Part shown: piece by piece, positions 11,354 to 23,936 of the stretch
Position numbering within the stretch: position 1 is the first letter of the stretch
Layout: each line of letters begins with the position of its first letter
NCBI GenBank assembly: GCA_951799425.1
Contig: OX637398.1
Location: 19,540,270-19,604,269 of the forward strand
Direction: 5' to 3'
Length of the DNA stretch: 64,000 nucleotides
Origin: Ilex aquifolium
Lineage: Eukaryota; Streptophyta; Magnoliopsida; Aquifoliales; Aquifoliaceae
Notes under the pieces: model-generated
The model's input: the letters and a program-made list of their open reading frames with translations, nothing else
The model's database searches: none
What the model was told of the DNA's origin: nothing
Program-made: the position numbers and the translations under genes

Positions 11354-12269
11354 CATTTCCATTCACATCCATTTTGTTGTTGTTTCCTATCTTCTTGCAT
11401 CATCCAGAGGGAGAGTGACACTCCCCCATTCCTATAAGCCATATACACATGTTAAAGGGTGATGTTTAGAGAGGTTAGGGAATACAACAACGTTTTTCAT
11501 CAATCATATACATATATATACATACATATTTATATATATATAATCAACGTATTGTGTATGTAATTGTGGGCATGGGAACGTTTGTTACACATTAGTCCAC
11601 AACGTGTGCTACCGCGACAGAACGTGGCCCATGGTGCAACTGTATTTCATGGGCAAGAGGATATTCCACCTGTGCACAATGGGGCTAATGCAGTAGCAGG
11701 GAATCGGTGTAGATGTGGGCGGTGCACATGAAGATGTTGATACACACATAGTACATGATAGTCCACTTGGTTGTAGGTGCATAATAAAGATACAATGCAC
11801 TCTAATATATATTTTACGTATTAGTATGTCTTTATAAATTTGTTGAAATGTATAGATGAGATGTAACATTTTCGGAGCAGCACACTCCTACCATGTATTA
11901 GTTCACTATCGGGACCAGGTGGACCAGATGCGAGATGATCAGGTATATAAGATTGGCCATATCTTACTTACTCGGATGTTTGTTGTTAAAGTTTGTTATT
12001 GTGTTTTGGGTTGATTACATTGGATTTACATGTGAAATTAGTGAATGTTGAGATTTTGGGATCTTTATTTATATTACTTTATGTCTGCCATTGAGTTGGG
12101 TGTGTTGTATACATGTTGAAAAATTTTGGAAAGGTCCAATTTATAAAGGAAACTCTGCCCAATTTTTGAAAAATACTTTTACATTTATTAATGAGTGCTC
12201 ACAATTTATATTGCAGATGATATAGAAGTCGTATACTGCTAAGGTAATAAGTCACCTTTCAGATTATTG
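11354..12269. other. No supported gene
   Basis: Sequence between the LTR and the PMD pseudogene. A TA-rich patch lies at 11505-11545. Some of it may be upstream sequence or intron of the PMD gene or of the interrupted MuDR-like element, but I see no domain. Confidence 0.35.
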
Positions 12270-14760
12270 CCTTACTGGGCAAGATATTTGACACACACGT
12301 GCGCCATTGATTTGTTTCGATGTCGTAGAGTGGCATTTTCCAAATCGAGTTACCCGACAGTTTGGCCTTATTCAGCGCATACCACAGTCATGCGATACCA
12401 GCAGGGCCTTGGATACTATCAACCGTTGAGATAGATCTGAGATGTGGGCACATCATAGAGATACCATTGTTACCGGAGAGCTAGGTACTGCACCAATGGA
12501 TCCGACTGACGCATACATGCAATGGTATCGTCGCATCACTCGACGGCTTTTCGGTCCACCCATCGCTAGGCCCACTGTCGGTTTTCAGTCAGTTGGGAGC
12601 ATCATAGAGCTGCTGGTAATATGTTATTAAATGATTTACTATTGAATTGTAAGGCAAAAAAGTGGAATTGTTTACAACAATTAATAATATCCTGTAATGT
12701 TTTTGTTGGAAGAGACGCTTACACGGATATGTCACATTTCATGTTCTACATATGAGGGCAGCCCAGATTTTACACTTTTCATGGACACTCTTAGTCGTAT
12801 CACAGATATGAGCTCCTCATGTTTGACATCCATCCGTGAGTAGCGACGACTTATCGACGCTTCAGTCTCGGCAGCTGATGTTCCGTCTACATCTGCGAGT
12901 CACCTCCTCGTAGTGATTGGATGACTCCTTTATCTTCACCACCGTCTTTGACATTTGTACTGTCATCAGTAGGCTGCCCATCGCCACCAGTACCCACCTC
13001 GACACCAGTATCAGCATCAGCACTGGCACCGTTACCAGCTCCTGCACTGGCTCTTGCACCTACACCTGCACTTGCGCCTGCGCCTGCGTCGACACCGATA
13101 GCGGCACCGACACATGCACCTGCACCTGAACCGACACTGACAACGGCACCTGCACAGGCACCTACACTTGAGCCGACACCGATAGCGGCACCTGCACTTA
13201 AGCCAACATCGACAGCGGCATCTACACCCACATCGACCCCGACATCCACACCCACACCGACCCCGGCATCCACCCCGACATCGACTCCAGTCATAGGCGA
13301 AGGGACATATGGTTCAAGGTGGGCAAGTGCCCCCCCTCAATTTTTTTATTTATTTATTACCTAGATATATATATTATATTTGAATAATATATCACTTGTG
13401 TCCACCTAAAACTAAAGAAAAAAATGCTAGGCCAACCAACTCCACCCAAAAAAAATTAAAAAAACCAAGCCCACATAAAACAAAAAAAAACTCTAGGCCC
13501 ATATTGTTGAAATCTGAGTATTGTACAAAAAATTAAAACTTAATCATGTTAAGTTGCGATTCAAATAGATCGAGTTGCGACTCAATAGAATTGAGTTAGG
13601 ATTGATCCCCAAAACTTGGGATGAATTCTAAATTGTTGAAATTTGGTATCGATCCAATTTTTTAACCGATTGAGTTGTCAGTTGATCATAGTATACAATA
13701 TCTTCTCAGTTTTTTATGGGTACGGTATGAAGTTTTAGATTTTTCTATAATACTTGTAGTCATATAGATAATGTTGAGTAGGATTAAAAAGGCAAATAGA
13801 ACAATGAGACAAGTTTTTTATTTTATTAAGGTTTTCTCCAGATGACCTTAATTTTATTATTTATAAATTTTTACAAGTAAAAGTTTCTGCAATTGACCTT
13901 CATTTAACTTTTTTTTTAACGAGAAATTGTCACTATTTTTATTTAAGTATTGATTATAGTATTTGCTATGTGTCAATTGATTTTAAATTTTTTTACTATG
14001 TTTAGCTCTTAAATTTTAGTTTAATAATTTTACTATGTTAATATATCAGTGTGTTTGGAACATCATTTATTGGATAAATTTAATGGATTGTTAGTGAATA
14101 ACTGATATTTTTTTTATACAAAAATAACAATTAGTTCTATTTTTTACAATGGTGATAATTAGTCATTTTTTGTACATATATAGTATGCATTATTTTTTTG
14201 GTATTTTTTTATGTTAAATGGAATTCATTTATCAAATGTGATATAATAAATATAAATATATTATATAGCGTGATTGGTTAAGAAAAAAAAATTAGAGTGC
14301 GTAATTAAAGTGCCCACCCTGAACAAAATTTTTGGCTCCGCCCCTGACTCTAGTTGCGTCCACACTAACACCAGCACCCACCCCGAGACCAACTCCAATA
14401 GTGACACAAACTCCAGCATTGACACCATCACCAGTCATCTTAGGAGTACAGAGTCCTACATTTACAGTGACACATTGTCCTACACATGTAGATGTTCCTA
14501 TTTCCACTCCACCGGTAGTGTCAGTAGGCGTTACCATGAGGTCATCACATACATTCCCTCCTACCCCTTCTGGATAGCCTCCCTTATGAGATCCTTTGTT
14601 AGATGAGGAGAAAGTGACACAGGATGCTACAGTTGTAGGTGTAGGTCATGTGCGAGCCGACCCGCGAGTTAGAGGTGGACGACAGGGTCAGGGATGGGGG
14701 GCGAGGTCGTGCACAGCATGCACATCATCACAATGACGTCTGTGTGTCACAGGTGACACA
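12270..14760 (+). pseudogene. Plant mobile domain (PMD/MAIN-like) pseudogene
   Basis: From about 12307 one frame reads FDVVEWHFPNRVTRQFGLIQ, then, after an in-frame TGA near 12430, MWAHHRDTIVTGE and MQWYRRITRRLFGPP. These are hallmark segments of the aminotransferase-like plant mobile domain found in MAIN/MAIL proteins and in transposons. A plausible splice donor follows at 12615, and a second exon begins near 12716 (ETLTRICHIS). A Pro/Ala/Thr/Ser repeat region (12921-13283) resumes at 14355-14577 after a DNA-transposon insertion. The 3' end is Arg/Gly-rich (about 14650-14760). It may belong to the same composite transposon as the MuDR-like transposase upstream, since PMD and Mutator transposase associations are known in plants; here that is inference. 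Several stops make it non-functional. Confidence 0.65.
13292..14346. mobile_element. Non-autonomous hAT-type element, 8-bp target duplication
   Basis: The ends are imperfect inverted repeats: the left starts CATAGGCGAAGG and the right, in reverse complement, starts CAGGGGCGGAGCC; both continue to a GTTCA(A/G)GGTGGGCA block. The flanks are ACTCCAGT (13284-13291) and ACTCTAGT (14347-14354), a 7/8 match that fits the 8-bp duplication of hAT transposons. The 1055-bp interior is AT-rich without a transposase. It splits the Pro/Thr/Ser-repeat reading frame of the PMD pseudogene. Confidence 0.8.
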
Positions 14761-15059
14761 GGATGCTGAGCAGGAAGTTTGCAGATAGCCGAAGCGATAT
14801 AGGTGACCACCTACGTATGGGACGTGATTTTGATGTATTTGTTAGCTTTTTTTTTCCCAGAACTGTACAAAGTTTTTCTTTTGTAAATGCATTGTCACAT
14901 ACAAAATCATGTTTTTGTATTGCATTCTTGAATCAAGTTGGCACATACACAATCAATATTGTACACAATACATTTAACTCATTTCAACATTACACTTACA
15001 TTACACTTCACATGTAAATCTCGACACAACAATAACATGATTTGGAGACAACAAAACTA

Positions 15060-15270
15060 ACATAATACTACTTCACACAACACTAACATAACATTTCTAC
15101 GCACAAACATTGACATAACACTTGTTCCCAAAACACTAGCCTAACACTTGTCCACACAACATAACACTAACCTAACACTTGTCCACACAATAGTAACATA
15201 ACATTTCTCCACACAACACTAACATAACATTTCTCCACACAATACTAACATAACACTTCTCCACACAACA
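15060..15270. repeat. ~26-bp minisatellite
   Basis: About eight degenerate units of the form AACATAACATTTCTCCACACAACACT run in tandem; the last three (15190-15268) are nearly identical. A second unit flavour (CCTAACACTTGTCCACACAA) occurs in the middle. Confidence 0.8.
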
Positions 15271-15274
15271 TGTT

Positions 15275-15700
15275 TCATGAGTCAATATCTTCGTCAGACA
15301 TCTCGATATCAGAAATACATCCAACATCTTCACTTGGGAGGAAACTTATACGTGCTTCTTCCATTAACCTTTCTTCAACACGTTCTCATGCGATGCAACG
15401 GAGGTTGTAACGATTTAGACGGATTTTCATGTGATTGTTCTCAACGCGAAAACAATACAATGCTCGCTCCAGTTGTTGAGGTGTCTCAACTGGCATATGG
15501 ATGACAATTTGTCGAGGCCTTCGTAAATTGCAAGTTTGCATATCTCCACTAAGATTTTCAAGCTCCGTCAAACGATATTGCAATTCGGCGCTCATGTTTC
15601 TTATGGCCCTGCTTGAATAACGTAAACGAGGATTTATTGGATAGAAGAACTCATCCTCTAAGGCCCAATGATAACCCATATTTTCATATAACGTTCTCAT
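15275..15700 (-). pseudogene. Unrecognised small ORF, one internal stop
   Basis: I do not recognise it. It reads for 104 codons (start MRTLYENMGYHWALEDEFFY), has one in-frame stop at 15386, and continues to an acidic C-terminus (EMSDEDIDS) at 15275, about 141 codons in all. The middle has heptad-like Leu/Glu spacing (LQYRLTELENL) and a charged HMKIRLNRYN segment. No membrane segment or signal peptide is evident. Its place between the minisatellite and a coiled-coil frame of opposite polarity suggests a further gene of the PMD/Mutator composite element, but nothing proves it. Confidence 0.35.
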
Positions 15701-15738
15701 ACTATAATTTATGTTAGAAATGATTTTTCTTCAATTAG

Positions 15739-16070
15739 TTGCTTACACAAGATGAATATATAGTCATGAAAAATCAAGGTTTTGATGGACATATCAACTC
15801 ACTGAGAAAGGACTATCATGACTTGAACGTGAAAATGATCAGATGCAGCGTCAACTTGATCGTTTGCATGCAATCGAGCATGCAAAAATTGAGCATTTCG
15901 ATCCTAACTATGCTGAGATTCAAATTTTACAGGATCCGTTACTTGTTTTCGATCCTAAACTTTTTGATTATTCCGATTTAAGTAATGATGTGTCTGACAC
16001 TTTTATTCCATTGAGTTTATGTGTACTCGGTAACCTTTTATGTTGTTTTCTACATCAACCACAATATTGA
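15739..16070 (+). pseudogene. Unrecognised coiled-coil ORF remnant
   Basis: A frame from 15843 reads MQRQLDRLHAIEHAKIEHFD, then an acidic FDYSDLSNDVSD segment. The codons just upstream in the same frame (LERENDQ) suit a coiled coil, but a stop separates them from another open frame starting at 15739. The function is unknown. It may pair with the minus-strand frame at 15275-15700 as transposon accessory genes, or be chance. Confidence 0.3.
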
Positions 16071-16628
16071 CACACTGTATTTCTTACAATCTCATGTAAT
16101 AACATTGTTTTGTTTAATGTATAAGTACATTTTTTCATATTCTCATGTTTTGTACATTTTTGTAGGTCAACTCTCATTGTTCAATGAACTAATAACATAA
16201 AATTGGAATAGACAATTTGTTAACATATACAAAAAAAAAATTCTCAAAATTAGTCACAAAATTCATGTACACACAAACAATATTTTAAGCATTTTTTGGT
16301 AATGTACTGCAATGAATTAACTTTTTTTAATTTATAACTTGATTTTTTTAGTAGCTTTCAAAGTTTATAAACTTCTGTGCGAAACATGCTTTAATAATTT
16401 ATTTTTTTAGTTAAAATAAAACACTGCTGAACAAAAAATTTAATATCATCAAAATAATTAACAGCGTTATTAAAAAATTGGGGTAGGATTAACTCCGGAC
16501 CTCGACTGTAATTGGAATATGCTTAGAGGTACATGGACTATGGTCATGTGTGGATATTCTTTATTTGAAAAAATTTGTGGGTCTATGGAACATACTGAAA
16601 AAATCTAATTTATGTAAAATTTTAAACT

Positions 16629-16699
16629 TGTCATTTCGAATGATGTTTTTAAACTCGTCATTCTAAATTATGTTTTTAAAAACGTCATTCAAAATGACG
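16629..16699. repeat. Three tandem CGTCATTnnnAATGACG-type palindromes
   Basis: Imperfect palindromes at 16629-16645, 16656-16672 and 16683-16699 recur with a 27-bp period, separated by TTTTTAAA-type spacers. The last one, CGTCATTCAAAATGACG, is the most symmetric. Confidence 0.7.
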
Positions 16700-16914
16700 T
16701 TTTTTACAATCAATTTTTTGTAACGCCGGTTATGTACACCGTTTTCAATTTACTTTTGTTACCATAGTCTTTGTTTATTTTTAGAAACTTCAAATAAATA
16801 TATGGATCTTAAAAGTAAAATCTTTGTGTGAAAATGAATAAAATGATTATAATATCGGTCATATTTTATATTAGAATAAACATGTCATATTAAATATATC
16901 TAAAGTGTCCACAT

Positions 16915-16974
<60 letters not shown>
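16915..16974. repeat. (TA)n(TG)n microsatellite
   Basis: About 19 TA units pass into about 11 TG units; an obvious length-variable locus. Confidence 0.95.
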
Positions 16975-18476
16975 ATGAGTGTGTGTAAAGAAAAAGTGAC
17001 ATGTGTACTGGACTATGAGATAAACCGAAACAAGGCAAAAAAAAGACAAAAGCATAAACATGAACACTTATCCATGGTGGTGTCTTGAACACATCACCGC
17101 ATGTGCCATATGCACATGACATGAGATGCTTGGAGGCCAAGCATTTTCACTATATAAATAGAGATGTCAATTCGGTAGGACAAAATGGGGAAAAAAAGAA
17201 AGAGAGGAAGAGAAAGAAAGATGAAAAGGGGGGAAAAAAGAGAGAAAAAAAAATGAGGACTTAGGTTCGAAATTAGATGATGACTTTTAGTCTCGAATCT
17301 TATGAAATTAATACGATGATAATAAAATTTATTAGTATCACTTGATAATTTGAGGTACGAGGTAATATATAATATATTTATATCTTTCAATCTCTTTGCA
17401 AAAAAATTTCTTTTGACTATTCAAAATTTATACTCCTATTGATCAGTTTCCGTTGATATGAAATTCTACAAGTTTTGTTGTTCTGATTGATAATTTGAGC
17501 TAAATATTTGGTATATGTACAAAGTGTATTTATAGCATATTTTCTGAAATATGATTTAAGACCCTGCAAAGTTTGATTATTCGGTTTGATTATAGTCTTG
17601 CGAGTGTGTGATTGTTCCATATAAGTATGAATTTATATGCCCAAGTGTCATTTCATGTCACCAAGATAAACTGAGTATGAGTTTGATTGCGCAGTTGAGC
17701 TCTGTGACATGTTAAATTTGATTCTTGATTCCGCTGCTCGTGTTTGTCTACCGATTGAATTATCTGGTATTTAATAATTCGTTTTGTTATCGTTAAGTAT
17801 ATTGTTTTCTGTCATATTGTATATTTTTCCATTTTTAATATTTTTCAGGGTGATCTAGAAAAAAATGATTAGAGTTAAGATATTATAGAATTTAAGATTT
17901 ATAACTTTTAGTTTTGTTATGGTAATATATAATTTGACTAGATTCATTTGTATATTGTAAAGATTATTATTATTTATTTTTGAGATAATTAAAATTGATC
18001 TTGCATTTAAGATATAATTATTAATATATTATGATTGATTCATAAAATAACAGATCCAAAAAATTGGGGCGTCACAAATCACTACCAAGCAATAAAACCA
18101 TGTATTTTTGCCCTAAGAGTTTAATACTTGTCCCTAATTGCTGTCAATTTTTCCTAATCATGGGGTCTGTGTGCGTGATTGAAAGGAAGGGAGATACAGA
18201 GGGCGTGAGGGAGAAAGCATGTGTATGAGAAGTGGTCAAGAGTAATAAATTATACGTGGAGTTTGAGTCTAGTTGATACTGGATAGAAAATTCTGAGGGG
18301 TTAAATTTTTTTAACTAATTAAAATAAAAAAGAATAAAATTCCTATAAATATTTTACATGCAAAAAACATTAAACATCCATTTCTTATTTTATAATAATA
18401 ATACATAACCTGCTAAAGATCTTCTTAAATGATTTTTTTATTTTTTCTCATTCCTTAGTCTAATACTCATTGTGAA

Positions 18477-19071
18477 GAGTAATACTAGACAAACTTAAAA
18501 TTTAGACTTAAAAAACAGACTTGATGATGTGGTTGCTGATGTGTACCAGCCATGTCATCAATTTCCTTCCCAAAAAAAAACCTGTTTTTAAAGAAAGATC
18601 AGAATTTGGGTCTGGACAGACCCAACCCTCCTCTTCCCTTTTCCCTCTTCCCTCTTCCCTCCCTGTCGCCTTCTCCCTTCCCTTTCACTAAACCAAACAC
18701 AGCTGGCCAGCCATAGGATTTCTTTATCAGCTACTCCCTACACCCTTTCTGTTTAAAAAAAAAATTTGAACCCAAAAATTGAACCCAAAATGTTTCTTGT
18801 TACTGAGTAAACCCAAAATATCGACCAGTGTTCTCAATTGCTTCAAGCATTTCTATTCGAAGCCGATCCAAAGGCTACGGTTTGTGAGTGTTTATGTTTT
18901 TTGATTCATTCAATTTGGTTGAAATGATTTATAGTCTATGTGCAATGGAGAAAGTTTGAGCCTTAAATTTTAATTGATCTTGATTTTATTCATCTGGACT
19001 TTTTGAAATATCATAGGGGTGAAACAATCGAATGACTTTGTTTCCTTTGAAAATCATTTGAAGAACTGATT
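18477..19071. repeat. Left TIR of the Mutator-like element
   Basis: Its inner part (18966-19071) matches 23937-24055 in reverse complement over blocks such as GACTTTTTGAAATA and GGGGTGAAACAATCGAATGA. The outer part matches over CTTGATGATGT, GTTGATGTGTACCAG and CATGTCATCA-type words. It is about 76 bp longer than the right TIR, so the arms differ by indels. Confidence 0.8.
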
Positions 19072-19672
19072 GTTGTGGCTCTTGGGTGAGGTCTTCAAGG
19101 ACTTTTTGAAATACCATAGGGTGGAACCCTAGTTGCAGCGATAAGGTTCTTAGGTGAGGTCTTTGATGTTCTTTTGTGGCTTTCCTATCATAGTTCCTTG
19201 TGAAAACTTTAATTAGACTGGTTTCTTAGCTGTGTCAGATGACTAACATGATTGAAATCGTTTATCACTAGAACGTGTTGGGGCTAAGGTATTTGAATGT
19301 GCTTGTGTTGTCGGGTTGCCAGAGATCAAGGTAGTTTCTGTAAATTTCCCTTTGTATTTTTTTTGTTAGATATTAAAACCTAATTTGTGCTTCTAATTAG
19401 ACATACTTGGTCTCCTTGTTCTTTCTCCAGTAATGTCAATTTACAAAAAGTTTACTCAAGTCATTCTTTAGATGTTTTCCAGCTTTTCACTGTCATTGTA
19501 TGACATGTAAATCCTCTCACAAGGTGATTGTGGGGCTACTTATGCATCATTGTTTGGAATAGCTTAACTGCATATTTGGCTGAAACTTAGTTGAGTATCC
19601 TTCTGCCATGCATGGCCATTGTAAAAATAGTAAGCACAACTTCTTTCATATGCGACTTAAAAAGGAATACTG

Positions 19673-20070
19673 ATGTCTGTTTTTAGGGTAAACATGGTAT
19701 TAAAAGGACATTGGAGAGCTTGGAAATATTGGGACCTTTATAGACAGATTATGGAAAGGTTGGGCATGTTGCGGTATCAGTTTGGGCATGTATACAAAGA
19801 GGCCAACTATATGGCTGATTTCTTTGCTAATGTGGCTGTGCAACAAGGTTGTTCCACTGGTTTTTCCCATTTGCTTGACATTCCCTCACAGGCGAAGGAG
19901 ATATTACTTCGGGATCAACAAGGATTCAAAATTTTGTGCAAGAAAATTGTCATTGTTTGATTCTTGTAATTTTTTTTGGCTTGAGTTTGTATAGGCAGGC
20001 CTGTCTGTCCTTTTCATGACTGTAATTCTTTTTTCATGAAATAAAGTGTTGATTTGTTTGAAAAAAAAAA
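19673..20070 (+). pseudogene. LINE 3' end: RNase H-like fragment plus poly(A)
   Basis: The 95-codon frame carries FGHVYKEANYMADFFANVAV, the C-terminal motif of the RNase H-like domain at the end of plant L1-type LINE ORF2 (HVxREAN...AD.LAN). After its stop come an AATAAA at 20040-20045 and a 10-A run at 20061-20070, as in a 5'-truncated LINE insertion. The upstream ORF2 domains are absent. It sits inside the Mutator element, so it is either a nested insertion or a captured fragment. Confidence 0.65.
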
Positions 20071-20902
20071 ATTGTAATTGAACATTTTTTTGTATGGTCG
20101 ACTATAATAGCCTTTGAATGTTAAGCTAATTGTAAAGACTAGGTATAAACAATAGAATGGAAGATAAGATCAAGTAAAAGGAAAGGAACATAATTTGGAA
20201 CATAATCCATTATCAATAATCAACCCACAATATATCTGAAATACAAAGAAACATCATTTGAAAAAATTGAAATACAAAGGATGGCTTTAATCCTTCAAAA
20301 GGACTTAAGCCATTTTTAACTACTTTATGTAGCTCTCTCTCTGCCCAGCTTGTGATTATTCTGCAATCAAACCATCCAAACAAAAAAAAAATTCTCCCAT
20401 GTTACACCAGATACACACACCCAGCTCCAGAGTTAGATGTTCAACCATGATCATAAAAAATCAGAATACTCTTAGTAGGCAGAACATGTAAGCCTTTCTG
20501 ATCCTGAACCAATCGTTGAGTCACAGCAACAGGCTGCTGATCAGAGCGAACGTAGAAGAAAAACCATCTTGAACTGCTCTATTTGCCAAAGATCACATGT
20601 TTGAAACAAAAAAAAATTCCTACAATTAATTCATTGAACAATTGTTTAAAATAAAATTGTCGCTGCAAAATCCAACCCTTAAGTCCTATTATAAAATCAT
20701 GAGTATCCAAAAATAATAGAACAACTCAATTTTGGGTAACAAAAGGACACAAAATACTACAATCTTTGTCTTGCACATCTTGACAAAGGGTTCCTCCTTT
20801 ATATACCTGTCATAGGAAAAAAAAAATAAAAACTCAACTCTTGAATAAATGACAAAGACTTTTTATAGAATTATTTCCAATTTACCAAATCTACTTACCA
20901 TT
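20071..20902. other. Internal non-coding DNA of the Mutator element
   Basis: It lies between the LINE tail and the last recognisable transposase exon; probably 3' untranslated/intron sequence of the minus-strand transposase gene. No frame supported. Confidence 0.35.
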
Positions 20903-23736
20903 TGACGGTGATGTTGAAGACAGGACTGACAATTCTGGATTGTCTACTACTTCTTTTGAGTTAGAAGAAGGCATATGTTGCATGTCATATTCACCATTCC
21001 AAGGATGATATTGGTTATTCTAAACCAAAAAAACAAGAAATTTCATAAATTGACATTATAGTATAAACAAAAAAAAAGATATAAAATTTCTAAAACTAAT
21101 GTCAGATTGCTAACCATGAAATAGTTTTTCATCCCATATGATTGGTTTTCATGACCTCTTTGAGTGACTCCCCATAATAAGACCAAATTATTTTGTCATA
21201 ACAAAATTACAACAGATTACTACAAAATTACAACAGATTAATTACAAATAAACTTTCACAACTTACATTATAAAGAGGCTAATTGGAGTATTGACCATCA
21301 CTTTTGGCAAGATTACCACTTTGGATAGTTTTCGAATCCTACATTACAGTTAATTCCAAGTATGAAATTAACCAATACATTAAAAAAAATATATTACAAT
21401 TCCAAAAATGATGGTTATGTCATACCATCACAACAATGTTCTCTTGTGTTCCAAGTACGTCAACAATTTTACTAGTGGGTTGACCATCAATATGCCCAAC
21501 GGCATCACTTTTAGTTATGAGGGTATCCTACAAAATATAAATTAAATAAAAAATAATAAATAATAAATGTTACAAAGAATGTAAATAATTTTAATTTAGT
21601 GGTATAATTTTCATGAGATACCGCCTTTTTTTTTCTTTTTCCTAGCAACTTGCTCCACTTTTGATTGTTTCCTTTTGAATGGTGGACGACATTTGCTTCG
21701 AACTTCCAATGGAGTAAGTATATTCCTCTTCTTTGATATATCATTTACATCACCACCGGAGCTTCTATCGACAGTTGAGTTGGGACTCGGTTCATAACTT
21801 GTAGAACCACCTTTGTATTTTTGTAATTTCTCCTTTAGATCATGTATACAATCCATCACAAATGTGCACTTATCTTCAGAATCTACTATCAATTCTACAA
21901 TCTCATTAAAAGCATTGCACATTTTATCTAATCGTTGTGCTTTAGGTGTGGCACTCCAACAGTCATAACTAATTTTAATCTTTGTGTGACATCTTTTCAC
22001 ATCCTTCCTCCATCTCTGAACGATATATTTATCAGGAAGTAAGTAAATCTTTCTACGGATTAACACTACCACGGCATGCCTGCACAATATTCCTCTAAAC
22101 TCAAACAAGCGACAACTGCATTTCACTTCACAATCCTTTTCATTAAACAAAACCTTGAAATTTGCACTCTTTCTTTTCTCTTCAGTCATGATATCCTCAC
22201 ATACATCATATTCAGAAATCAAGCCATCCACTTTGACCGAAGTCAAATCACAATACAATTTCCCTGTCAATTCACTTTGGAACTCCTTAATCTTTCAGAT
22301 GGTGTAAACCTTTTGAACTTGTTTCTCCATGCCATAATGGGTTACACAAGGGACTTGCGAAGAGAAAGACTTAGATTCTTCCGCGTTCTCCTTCTCCACC
22401 TTACTTTTCAAAGCATTTTCATATTGTTCGACGAATTGCTTTAAGGTAGTCTTAGAGTTGACATACCCATCAAAGAATGAATTCATACTCTCACTTCGTT
22501 GTGTGGTAGACATTCCCGCCCAAAAAGTATCTTTCACAACGATCGGCACCCAACGAAGCCTCCCACTGTACAGTTCACTCAACCAGTCATTGTTATGTAG
22601 CATGTGCTTCTCAATCATTCCATTCCAACTTTCCTCAAATTCAGTACAACTTAATGAATCATAAACGGCTCTTTGCAAGAAAAATTTGATGGATTCATAC
22701 TGCTTATAACCTCTCAACTTTTCAGGTAATTTTTTCATGATGTGCCATAGGCACCAACGACGCCTAACATTAGGGAAAACATTCTCAACTGCTTTCTTCA
22801 TGGCCTTGTCCTGGTCAGTTATTATGGAACGTGGAGTTTTCCCAGACATACATGCAAGCCATGATTGAAATAACCAACTAAAAATTTTTGTATCTACACT
22901 AGAGATCAAACCACATCCAAACAAAGTTGATTGCCCATGATGATTAACACCTACGAATGGAGCAAATGGCATGTCATACTTATTTGTCAAATATGTTATA
23001 TCAAACGTAATAACATCACCAAATTCCTCATATGCAGCCCTACTCCTTGCATCAGCCCAAAACACATTCCTTAACCAACCCTCATCATCCAAATCCATTG
23101 TATAAAAGAAGTTTGCATTTTCACTTTGCACCTTTAAGAAGTAATTCTGTATCGCAGAAGCGTCTCCTTCGCCAAGTCGTAAGCGCCTTATTTTGTCAAT
23201 GTAGTTTCTACAATCCTTCTCTAAAAAAGAGATATTCTCATGCCCCCTGCTTCAACCACATCAACCACAAATGAATTAAAAAAATTATTTATTCTAATCC
23301 CTACCCTGTCGTTCAATTCAAGCTTCCTTTTTACATTTGGTCCCATCAGTCGATTGCAACGAAAGAATCGAGCTTTGCTTAGACTCATCTCATGGTTATG
23401 ATCAAGCATGATAGTGTTCAGTCGCCACTTTCTATCAGCACATAAAATTGCTAGAACCTTAGCCTTACAACCTGTTCTGATGCATGGACGCGGTTTGAAA
23501 GGATTTTTGGAATTGCAGTATGACTTTCCTGATCGAGAACAACAAATCATCAAAATTTTCAACTCACCATCATCTCCTTTTGCTGATGATCTTATCTTAA
23601 CTGGGAACCCCAATCGCTTGCCATAATCTGTGTAGTAGTCAAACAACTCTTTTTTACTTTCAAACATCATCCCAACCTTAGGCTCATCTACGTCGACCAT
23701 ATTCTGTATTTTAGTCTCAACATTTTTATCAATCAT
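20903..23736 (-). pseudogene. FAR1/FHY3-related Mutator transposase pseudogene
   Basis: It starts at ATG 23736. Domains in order: FAR1-type DNA-binding domain (about residues 25-110; FDYYTDYGKRLGFPV, then TGCKAK and DHNHE), MULE catalytic domain (DVITFDITYLTNKY with the first Asp, TDQDKAMKKAV with the second), and a SWIM zinc finger (CEVKCSCRLFEFRGILCRH), ending in a basic KKKKK tail. Further exons with plausible AG acceptors lie at about 21530-21424, 21339-21277 and 21020-20903. Two lesions break it: a one-base shift in a five-G run near 23242-23246, and an in-frame TGA at 22295-22297. The frames either side still align with the family, so decay looks recent. Domesticated FAR1-related genes have the same domains, but the flanking TIRs and 9-mers argue for a transposon. 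Confidence 0.85.
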
Positions 23737-23936
23737 TTGTGTTTACTTGAACATTCTCCTTCCATTCTAAAAAAAATTAACCCCACCAAGTGTCTCTTTG
23801 ATTAATCAGAGATTTCTTAAACACAATATATGCCTAAACATCACAAGAAAAATAATATGTTTATGCTCCAAAATCACCAACAAAAATAAATGGATAGAAT
23901 ATTAAAAAGTAAAAAGATGCAATAAACTTATAAGAA

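Larger units (their letters stand above)
16071..18476. other. AT-rich non-coding stretch
   Basis: No supported gene. It holds the palindrome cluster at 16629-16699, a (TA)n(TG)n microsatellite at 16915-16974 and an A/G-rich tract at 17185-17255. The LTR-like end AAATTGGGGCGTCACA at 18061-18076 mirrors the terminus of the Tekay-like LTRs (TGTGACGCCCCAATTT) and may mark the end of a decayed solo LTR whose start I cannot place. Confidence 0.4.

Noticed and set aside
12887..13294. Minus-strand Gly/Val/Ala-rich 135-codon frame
   Set aside because: Shadow of the + strand Pro/Thr/Ser/Ala repeat; composition only.
18061..18076. LTR end AAATTGGGGCGTCACA as proof of a solo LTR
   Set aside because: Only the terminal ~16 bases match; I could not find the other end or a 5-bp duplication, so it is only mentioned.
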